From the NCBI GenBank assembly GCA_029247315.1, contig JAQWLM010000144.1, forward strand, positions 1-37,612: a DNA stretch of 37,612 bases. The letters are read 5' to 3'. The stretch comes from AAA164-E04 sp014239995. GTDB lineage: Bacteria > Verrucomicrobiota > Verrucomicrobiia > Limisphaerales > AAA164-E04. Under the pieces are notes generated by a model. The model was not told where the DNA came from. It worked only from the letters and a program-made list of their open reading frames with translations, and did no database searches. Both the position numbers and the translations under genes were made by a program. Shown here in pieces: positions 17,357-25,200 of the stretch. Position 1 is the stretch's first letter. Each line of letters begins with the position of its first letter.

Positions 17357-18523
17357 ATGGAGTTGAACAATCTGCAGTCTCGCCGTGGGTTTCTGGGTGC
17401 CTCTGCCTGTGCGGGTTTTTCCTTTGGGTTTCCCTGGATTCGGGCTGAGGCGGTTTCTCCGCTTGTTAAGCTTCAGGACATCAAAACCATCAGCCATCAG
17501 CCGGGTGTCTATCACGGTTGGCCCACCCTGACGATTCAAAAAAATGGTGATTTGCTCGCGGTTTGTTCCGGTGGGAGGGAAGCGCATATTTGTCCATTCG
17601 GACAAGTCGTCCTCATGCGGTCACGCGATGGCGGTGACACATGGTCCTGGCCCAGGGTCATTCAGGACAGCGGCCTTGATGATCGGGATGCCGGCATCCT
17701 GCAGACTCGTCAGGGTACTCTCTTGGCAACGACTTTCACCTCACTTGCCTATGAACCCATCCTGCGAAGAGCAGAGCAGGAAAGGCAGTGGGATCCCGCG
17801 CGGCTCCGGCGCTGGCAGGCGGCGCATGCACGATTGACAGAGGATGAACGGCTGCGTGAACTTGGACAATGGATCATGCGTTCGGAGGATGACGGCAGGA
17901 CTTGGTCGGGAAAGTATTCCTCTCTCGTGAACAGTCCCCATGGTCCGATTCAGCTTGAGGATGGTCGTTTGCTTTACGCTGGCAAGGAGCTGTGGACTGG
18001 AGGTAAACGGGTGGGTGTCTGTGAATCCATTGACGATGGTAAAACCTGGAATTGGCTTGCTGAAATACCAGCAAGGGAAGGAGATCGTGCTTCTGAATAT
18101 CACGAACTGCATGCCTTGGAAATGCCAGATCATAGGATCATCGTACAGATTCGAAACCATAATTCGACCCATGTTGGTGAAACGCTCCAGAGTGAGTCCA
18201 AGGACGGTGGTCGGACCTGGTCCCTTCCATCTTCCATTGGTGTCTGGGGACTTCCATCTCACTTGCTTCGACTCATGGATGGCCGTGCCTTGATGAGCTA
18301 TGGTTATCGACGATCTCCTTTTGGTAATCAGGCTCGCTTGTCGGAGGATGGAAGCCAATGGTCCGCACCACTTACGATTTCATCAGACGGTGCCTCGGTT
18401 GACCTCGGTTATCCGAGCACTGTTCAAACGCCCGATGGAATCCTTGTTTCGTTGTGGTATGAATTGCCAAGGGGATCCACAACGGCGGTCTTGCGTCAGG
18501 CACGCTGGGAACTTGAGGCCTGA
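17357..18523 (+). CDS. Tat-exported sialidase-fold (BNR/Asp-box) protein
   Basis: This 388-residue protein starts with a twin-arginine signal (QSRRGFLGASACAGFSFG), so it is exported folded. The body is a six-bladed sialidase-type propeller with four Asp boxes of S-x-D-x-G-x-T-W form: SRDGGDTW, SEDDGRTW, SIDDGKTW and SKDGGRTW. Related proteins are annotated as exo-alpha-sialidases or glycosyl hydrolases, but the Asp box is structural and activity cannot be assigned. The frame is open to TTG 17321; I chose ATG 17357 because GGTGAG lies five bases upstream and the twin arginines then fall close to the N-terminus. Its neighbours are the dehydrogenase fusion upstream, on the same strand, and an aminotransferase 181 bases downstream. 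Confidence 0.85.
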   Translation: MELNNLQSRRGFLGASACAGFSFGFPWIRAEAVSPLVKLQDIKTISHQPGVYHGWPTLTIQKNGDLLAVCSGGREAHICPFGQVVLMRSRDGGDTWSWPRVIQDSGLDDRDAGILQTRQGTLLATTFTSLAYEPILRRAEQERQWDPARLRRWQAAHARLTEDERLRELGQWIMRSEDDGRTWSGKYSSLVNSPHGPIQLEDGRLLYAGKELWTGGKRVGVCESIDDGKTWNWLAEIPAREGDRASEYHELHALEMPDHRIIVQIRNHNSTHVGETLQSESKDGGRTWSLPSSIGVWGLPSHLLRLMDGRALMSYGYRRSPFGNQARLSEDGSQWSAPLTISSDGASVDLGYPSTVQTPDGILVSLWYELPRGSTTAVLRQARWELEA

Positions 18524-18609
18524 GGTTTTCAAATTTGCTGCCGCGTATTACAGTTGATAGCTCAACTTGGCTTTTCCCTTGCTGGTTGCTGAGTTTGCAC
18601 GAGCTTGTT

Positions 18610-18640
18610 TTGCAGACAAGTCCATCCAATTGAATATGAT
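18610..18640 (+). promoter_or_regulatory. Possible sigma70-type promoter for the aminotransferase gene
   Basis: TTGCAG (18610-18615) and TATGAT (18635-18640) resemble -35 and -10 boxes, separated by 19 bases, in the 181-base gap before the aminotransferase. The spacer is long for sigma70 and the gap is AT-rich, so this may be chance. Confidence 0.25.
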
Positions 18641-18704
18641 TTATGCGTGATTCCCCTTGCGTGGTTTGGGGGTGGTCATGTATGGATGATCCCTGAAAAG
18701 AACG

Positions 18705-19880
18705 ATGGATTACTACATATCACAGCGCGCGGCTTCTCTGGCTCCCTCACTTACTCTGGCGATCAGTGCCAAAGCCAAACAGCTCAAGGCAGCAGGGCAG
18801 GATGTCATTGGTTTTGGAGCTGGAGAGCCTGATTTCGATACCCCCGATCACATCAAGGACGCAGCCATTAAAGCCCTCAATGAGGGCTTTACCAAATATA
18901 CACCCGCCAGTGGCATTCCTGAGTTAAAGGATGCCATCGTTGAAAAATTTCGGCGAGACAATGGCCTCGACTACGCTCCATCACAGATCATTGTCAGTTG
19001 CGGTGGCAAGCATGCCTGCTACAACCTGATGATGGCACTGTGTGATCCTGGGGATGAAGTCATCATTCCCGCTCCATATTGGTTAAGTTATCCGGAAATG
19101 GTTAAACTCGCTGGAGGTAAGCCGGTGATCCTCCAAACCAGCGATACAACTCATTTCAAGGTAAGTCCAGATCAACTGCGGGCTGCCATCAATGATCGTA
19201 CCCGCCTGTTCGTGTTGAATTCACCGGGCAATCCGACTGGGTCTGTATACACACCCGATGAAATCAAGGCTCTCGGCGATGTCTGTGTTGAACACGGTAT
19301 CCTGATGCTCAGCGATGAAATTTATGAACATCTGGTCTATGATGGTGCCGTGCATCAGAGTGTGGCGTCCATGTCTCCCGAGCATCAGGCTCACACCATC
19401 ATTACCCATGGCCTGGCCAAGGCATGGTCGATGACTGGATGGCGCCTTGGTTTCCTGGCTGCCCCGCAACCTGTTGCCAAGGTCATCAATGCCATTCAAA
19501 GCCATAGCACCAGTAATCCGACTTCCTTTGCCCAGAAGGGGGGGGTGGAGGCCCTACGAGGTTCCCAGGATCATCTCAGGGAATGGTTGCCCGAATTTGA
19601 TCGACGTCGTCGATATGCCCATGAACGTCTCAGCGCCATGCCGGGAATTTCCTGCGTGAACGCCCAGGGGGCGTTTTATCTTTTTCCGAATATCTCTGCA
19701 ACCGGAATGCCATCCTCAGCATTCTGTGAGAAACTGCTCGAGCAATCCCAAGTGGCTGCCGTTCCAGGAATTGCGTTTGGTGCCGACGATTATATGCGCA
19801 TCAGTTATGCTACCAGTATGGAGAACATTGAGAAGGGCATGGACCGCATGGAACGATTCACCCGTTCCCTCAATATGTAG
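18705..19880 (+). CDS. Class I pyridoxal-phosphate aminotransferase (aspartate aminotransferase-like)
   Basis: This is a cytoplasmic fold-type I aminotransferase of 391 residues, the usual length of type Ib aspartate aminotransferases. Motifs are GFGAGEPDFDTPDHI (36-50), the YTPASGIPELKDAI segment, NSPGNPTGSVY (172-182, PLP ring contact), SDEIYEHLVYDG (203-214), the Schiff-base lysine K239 in HGLAKAWSMTGWRLGF, and the C-terminal carboxylate-binding arginine in YMRISYA. It most likely transfers the amino group of aspartate (or a related amino acid) to 2-oxoglutarate; prephenate or aromatic specificity is possible. GAAAAG is at a suitable distance from the ATG. The Rieske gene follows by 30 bases, so the two may be cotranscribed although no functional link is evident. 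Confidence 0.93.
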   Translation: MDYYISQRAASLAPSLTLAISAKAKQLKAAGQDVIGFGAGEPDFDTPDHIKDAAIKALNEGFTKYTPASGIPELKDAIVEKFRRDNGLDYAPSQIIVSCGGKHACYNLMMALCDPGDEVIIPAPYWLSYPEMVKLAGGKPVILQTSDTTHFKVSPDQLRAAINDRTRLFVLNSPGNPTGSVYTPDEIKALGDVCVEHGILMLSDEIYEHLVYDGAVHQSVASMSPEHQAHTIITHGLAKAWSMTGWRLGFLAAPQPVAKVINAIQSHSTSNPTSFAQKGGVEALRGSQDHLREWLPEFDRRRRYAHERLSAMPGISCVNAQGAFYLFPNISATGMPSSAFCEKLLEQSQVAAVPGIAFGADDYMRISYATSMENIEKGMDRMERFTRSLNM

Positions 19881-19910
19881 GTAGGCACGGATTATGCTGG
19901 TTTCCCAGGC

Positions 19911-20660
19911 ATGGAAAAGGATTCGCGACGGGTATTTGTTCGGACCGTGCTGTTGAGCACGGCATGGATGGCAGGAACCGGTGGCACGTTTCGCTTGCGT
20001 TTGGCAGGAGAACTGGTGTCCTCTCCGAGCGACAACCGTGGCATACTCAATGTACAGCCCTCCGAGTATTCCGTTTTGAATCAAGCGGGGGGATCCGTGC
20101 GCCTTGGGTTCAACCCGATCCGTTCCAATCATCAACCGGATGGCACGCTGCACCCGTTATTGATCAATCGCCTTGAAAATGGCGAACTGCTTGTGCTGAG
20201 TGCTGAGTGCCCGCACGGCTCGTGTGCGGTGCGTACTTTCAGCAAGAGTTCCAATACCCATGTCTGTCCCTGTCACGCATCACGTTTCAGAATTGATGGC
20301 AGTCGTGTCAGTGGGCCCGCCCCTTTCGGATTGGAGCGGTTGGATGCTGAGATCTGCCCGGATGGAAGCCTGGATATTCTGGTTCCCCGGCTTCGCTTCA
20401 GTATTACAAGTAAGGTCCTGGCGTCCGGACCTTCCAGGCTCATGCGTATTGATTTTCCAGCAAGACGCAAGGTGGATTATCAGGTGGTTTACAAGGCAGA
20501 TTTATCTGGGGCCTGGGAACGGGTTTCTTTTGCCTTGAACGAGTTCGGGGTAATCGGGGAAACCGTATTGACCGGAGAGGGACTCCTTGCATCTGTCTTT
20601 GTGGATCCTCCCGCTAATCAGGGCGCGTATGCTGTCCAGATAAGGTATGAGGAACTTTGA
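19911..20660 (+). CDS. Tat-exported stand-alone Rieske [2Fe-2S] protein
   Basis: This 249-residue protein has a strong twin-arginine motif (DSRRVFVRT, residues 4-12) followed by a short hydrophobic stretch. The Rieske domain holds CPHGSC (C100, H102, C105) and CPCHASRF (C119, C121, H122), which supply the two Cys and two His iron-sulfur ligands plus the two cysteines of the stabilising disulfide. The C-terminal 75 residues (VDYQVVYKADLSGAWERV ... AYAVQIRYEEL) resemble the beta-sandwich found at the C-termini of many verrucomicrobial exported proteins. No cytochrome b, oxygenase subunit or reductase gene is adjacent, so its electron partner is unknown. It ends 12 bases from the convergent BNR-4 gene. 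Confidence 0.88.
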   Translation: MEKDSRRVFVRTVLLSTAWMAGTGGTFRLRLAGELVSSPSDNRGILNVQPSEYSVLNQAGGSVRLGFNPIRSNHQPDGTLHPLLINRLENGELLVLSAECPHGSCAVRTFSKSSNTHVCPCHASRFRIDGSRVSGPAPFGLERLDAEICPDGSLDILVPRLRFSITSKVLASGPSRLMRIDFPARRKVDYQVVYKADLSGAWERVSFALNEFGVIGETVLTGEGLLASVFVDPPANQGAYAVQIRYEEL

Positions 20661-20671
20661 AGATAAATCAT

Positions 20672-22108
20672 TCAGAACAAACGTATTGGTGACTCCAGGG
20701 GTCCCTTCATGACATTGGGTAACTGCCACAGAGCGGTTCCCTCCCGGTTGGTGAAGTATAGGAGTGAGAGGCTGGGATCGTCGGGATTGCCATCGGCCCA
20801 GAAGGCGTAAAAGTCTGGATGCGCATCCACGGGGCGACGAGCATAGCCATGGTTGCGAACACTTCCCTGTGTGAGGGCCCTCAACCAGTGCCAATGCCCG
20901 CCATCTGCGGGACGGATCCACATGGCCATCTCTCCCCCGGTTCCATGGCGTTGGGGTCCAGGTTCGATGGGGGCGATCAACCGCCAAGTCCCCTCCGGTT
21001 CTATGTATAGAGATCCCATGTCGTAGTTGTGCCACGCTTGGGTGATGCGTTTGCACTCCCAGGCCTTTCCATCCCAATGCGCTGTCATCCAGTAACGTGG
21101 TCTGGCATGTGGCCCAGGTTGGTGGTGATCACTGGTAATGTAGAGGATGACAGGGTTTCCCTTGGCATCCACGTTGATGTCCTTCAGGTAGACCAGGCGG
21201 CTTTCGCTGAGGTAATCATGAACCAGCGCAGGGTTGGCCGTTTGGGTCAGGGGAGGATGAATCGCCTTACCATCCGCACTTGTCCAGGTATCCCCGAGCT
21301 TGGATGTTTCCAGGAAATACAGGTTGGTACGAAGATCCACATTGCCATTGGGGTGGTAGTTGAAAGCAGTCATGACGCGGGACCCGATCCGTCGGCTGAC
21401 CTGGTAATGTCCACCCATGCCCGCGAGTTTCCGATCCTTGGTCCAGGTTTCTCCCTTCTTGCTGCGGTTCCAGTAAAGTTCTCGGCCCCGGGTATATTTT
21501 GTGAACAGGTGCAGGCAGCCTTTCTCATTGATCCACCAGGGTTGTGGATAGGTGAATTCTTCTTCGCTGATCTGTTCGAACGCTCCAATATCGTAGGGAA
21601 GCTTGCTTCTATACTTGAACCCGGGACGCTGCCTGCCTCTACCGCTGACAAAGACCCAAAGATGACCCTCCGAATCCATGGCCAGCGATGGGTTGTCGTG
21701 GGGATCATTGACCTTCAATTTATCGTGAACAATGTGGGGTTGAGGTACTTTTCCGGTGGCGTGATCGTAGTAGCCAATCATGGCCAGCAAGCGACGTTCC
21801 GATGCTTTGGGTGTGCCTCCAAAGACAAAAAAAGTCTTGTTAGCCTCCTTTGAATAGATGGCCAATGGACAGTGTTTGGCCGTATAGGTTCCCAGCCCGC
21901 CCGAGTATTTGGATCCGTATTCTGATGTCTGTCCGAGGTCAAACCAGATCCCTCGGTAACCCGCAATCCTGCCGGTCATTGGAATGGGGGACACGGAAAC
22001 ATCCGGTTCAGCCGCGTGCACGGGATCAAGCAGGAGCAGTGCCATGCAACAAGCCGTGCCAGCACGTAGAGGATTCCATGCCATAAGCATGCGCGTTGTG
22101 AAGGGCAT
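20672..22108 (-). CDS. Secreted BNR-4 family propeller protein, putative glycan-active enzyme
   Basis: The 478-residue product has an N-terminal hydrophobic signal (GTACCMALLLLDPVHAAEP, cleavage near HAA-EP). The rest is a beta-propeller that fits the BNR-4 repeat family, with SGGLGTYTAKHCPLAIYS and FFVFGGTP near the start, followed by PHIVHDKLKVNDPHDNPS, repeated WHxD-like blades and the C-terminal LYFTNREGTALWQLP. Related families include polysaccharide lyases and glycosidases acting on ulvan-like or rhamnose-containing glycans, but I cannot identify catalytic residues with certainty. The reading starts at the ATG ending at 22108; ATGs at 22090 and 22084 also leave a complete signal peptide. 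It is divergent from the alpha-2-macroglobulin gene and convergent with the Rieske gene. Confidence 0.75.
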   Translation of the reverse strand: MPFTTRMLMAWNPLRAGTACCMALLLLDPVHAAEPDVSVSPIPMTGRIAGYRGIWFDLGQTSEYGSKYSGGLGTYTAKHCPLAIYSKEANKTFFVFGGTPKASERRLLAMIGYYDHATGKVPQPHIVHDKLKVNDPHDNPSLAMDSEGHLWVFVSGRGRQRPGFKYRSKLPYDIGAFEQISEEEFTYPQPWWINEKGCLHLFTKYTRGRELYWNRSKKGETWTKDRKLAGMGGHYQVSRRIGSRVMTAFNYHPNGNVDLRTNLYFLETSKLGDTWTSADGKAIHPPLTQTANPALVHDYLSESRLVYLKDINVDAKGNPVILYITSDHHQPGPHARPRYWMTAHWDGKAWECKRITQAWHNYDMGSLYIEPEGTWRLIAPIEPGPQRHGTGGEMAMWIRPADGGHWHWLRALTQGSVRNHGYARRPVDAHPDFYAFWADGNPDDPSLSLLYFTNREGTALWQLPNVMKGPLESPIRLF

Positions 22109-22174
22109 ATGTCAGAATGGCCGGATGCCTTCCAGGAATCAATGTGGATTTTTTCTAATAAACAAAGACGTGTT

Positions 22175-22201
22175 GGTGTCTATAATGCTATGCTTGACAC
22201 C
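22175..22201. promoter_or_regulatory. Inverted repeat around a TATAAT box before the alpha-2-macroglobulin gene
   Basis: GGTGTC (22175-22180) and GACACC (22196-22201) are perfect 6-base inverted arms 15 bases apart. They enclose TATAAT (22181-22186) and touch the chosen ATG at 22202. No good -35 is visible at 16-18 bases. It may be an operator or chance. Confidence 0.3.
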
Positions 22202-25200
22202 ATGAGAAGTTCATTCTGGATGATCCTGTGTTGCCTTTTCCTCCGACAGACCCTCTCTGCTCAGGAACCCGGTCAAACACCCGCCTTTGCGGCGGCAGAA
22301 AGGCTTTTCAAGGAAGGTTCCTACCAGTTGGCCTACGAGGCTTATCAGGCGATGGACGATCCGGATGATGCCGAGCTTCGCACTTGGGTCCGGTTCAGGC
22401 GCCTCGACAGTCGATGGCGCGCCTTGTCTGGCAGTCGCCAGGCGGACAGGCAGATCATGGATGCCCTGGGTCGTGACCTTGAGCAATGGACTCAGGAAGG
22501 TGATCCCGATGCGTCGATGACCTTGACGGAAGCGATGGTCTTTGAGGCCTCCGGAGATTTCTGGTGGACCACCCGATATCGGCGTGACTGGACCAGGGCG
22601 TGGGCTTCCTATCAAAAGGCTCTCGTCTTCTGGGCAGCCTCTCCCTTGCTCGAAAAGGCCCGCAACAGCTACCTGAATATTGTTTGGAAGGCGGCCCATT
22701 CCCCCGGATCTGGACGCTATGATTCCTATGGAAACCGTGGAAGCATGATTCCGGTGGATGTCATGGAAAACGCCGTTCGCATTGCAGTCGATGATGAGGA
22801 CCGGGCCCATGCCCAATACCTGCTGGGCCGTTCGCTGGAAATCCTTCAGGGAAACGCTGCCTTCAGTTTTGAAAGAATACACAGGGCCTATGAGTCGGCT
22901 ATCACCGCAAAGGAAAAGCATGCATGGCTTGACGATGCCCTGGCACAATACGCCCAGTGGTTGTCGCGGCGTGGGAAAGCTGTCAAGCGTGAGGACGGGC
23001 AATGGACTTTTCGCCCTGATTACAAGGCCGCAGCTCGGGTCTGGCGCCGTTTGCTGGACCTTTATGACAAGGGGCAAACACGTTACCTGCAACAGGCTGA
23101 AAGCAATCTCAAGCAGATCACGGGAGCGCAGCTCGAACTGGCCACGGATCATGCCTTCATTCCCGGATCCAGAATTCGACTATACTGTCAGTGGCGTAAT
23201 GTGGATCGTTTTCGACTGAAAGTATTTCCCTTTCACCTGGGCAGGGATTTTGACCTCTCCAGCCGGGGCGACTCCAATGCCTATCAATGGCTGCGTGGTC
23301 AAGAGATGCCCATCCACGAAGCTGTTTATGATCAGGTTCACAACACTGGGGATGGTGGCAATCATGAGCCTGGAAGAATGGAATTGGTGCTGGAAAAGCC
23401 CCTGCCTGAGGGTTCCTACATGGCGGTGACCTATGCCGATGGTGTCGAGCAGAGCAGGGAGTGGATCCTGGTCAGTAATCTTTCCGTCATGGCTCGTGCC
23501 TCCACCAACCGGATGCTGATCTGGGTATGTGATGCGCGTGACGGAACACCTCTGGGTGGTTCTGAAGTGCGGCTTTGGCAGCGCTATCGAGAAGGCAGGA
23601 AGTGGTATTGGCGTTCCCATGATCGCAAGACAGATGCTCAGGGAATGGTGGTGATGGAGTCTACAGATGCTTCGGCGGGCTCGTGGCTGGTCACTGCCTC
23701 GAATGGCCTTCAGCAAAACCTGAGCATCGTGCAAAGGCCGGGAAGTCGATCTCAATCGTATCAATGGAAGATCTATGCCTATACCGACCGGCCTGTCTAC
23801 CGGCCCGAGGACGAAATACATTGGAAAGCGATCTTGCGTGCCAGGGATGAAAAAGGTTTTTCCACTCCCGGAGGCAAGCAGCTCAAGGTGCGTTTCCGGG
23901 ACCCAAAAGGTATGGTTGTCCTTGAGGAAAGCGCCAGACTCAACGCTTTTGGGTCCGTGCATGGCACATGGAAGCCGACCGATGTTTCTGCCCTGGGCAT
24001 GTATCGAATAGAATTGTTCAATGCGGATGGAAAACAAATAGGGAGATCAACGAACCTCTTCCGGTTGGAAGCCTACAAGCGTCCAGAAATGAGGCTGACG
24101 ATTGGAATACCCGAAGAAGGTGGAGATACCGGATCTCCGGTGCCGCGGCCTGGGGATCAGATCGCACTCGAAGCGAAAGCTACCTATTATTTCGGTGGAC
24201 CCGTTGTCGGTGCTGATGCCGAGGTCAGGGTCTACCGCAAACCCTATCGCCATGTGTTCCCCATTTCGAGGCCTTTTGCATGGCTTGATGCATCGCAGGC
24301 CAGGGGAAAGATATCTCACAGGCAGGGAGGCGGCGTGCTGGAGCATGAGATGACCTTGAAAACGGATGCTCATGGAAAATTGAGCATCGTATTTGAATCC
24401 AAGGACAACCTTGATATGGATTTGAGTTATCGTGTGGAAGTAAGGTTGACGGATGCTTCAAGGCGTGAAGTCGTTGCTGAGCATGAGGTGCGTGTTTCGC
24501 GACAGGGCCATTTTGCACGCGTGGAAACAGATCATCGTTTAGCCCAACCCGGTGACAAGGTTTCCCTTGATTTTCAGGTCATGGATATCAACGAGCTCCC
24601 CCTGGGCCAACTGGAAGGTCAGGTGAAGATCATTCGCAAACGTTGGCGTGAGGTTTGGTGGACACCCGAAGGATTGGAAATAGAAGGGTCCGCCTTGCGT
24701 GCCGTCCAGCAGCAGCATACCAACTTTCCTCCTCCTCCCGAACGGCCTGATCAGCGCCCATGGCGCCTGAAGGAACGGGGGTATGCCTCGGAGGTCATTG
24801 CTGAGCGCGAGCTTCGCACGGATGACGAAGGGCATGCACAATGGGTCTTTTCGCCGGAAAAAACAGGCTATTACTCAGTGATTTGGACCAGCGAGGATCA
24901 ACGTCCCGGAGGCTTTGCCGGCCCGGGCCTGGAGGTGCAGGCCACGGCCAACTTCTGGATCAGTCATGACGGGACGCGTGACCTGGGATATCATTCAGGC
25001 GGGGTCGAGATCATTGTTGATCGGGACACCTTCAAGTCCGGGCAGATCGCGCCCGTCATGCTGAGTGTGCCCACCAGTGACCGATGGGTCCTCTTGACCC
25101 TCGAGTCCGATCGACTGATTGAGCACCGGGTTATCCATGTCGAGGGTCTTGTGAAAATGGTGCCTGTTGACATCAATGCCTCCCACATTCCCAATTTTTA

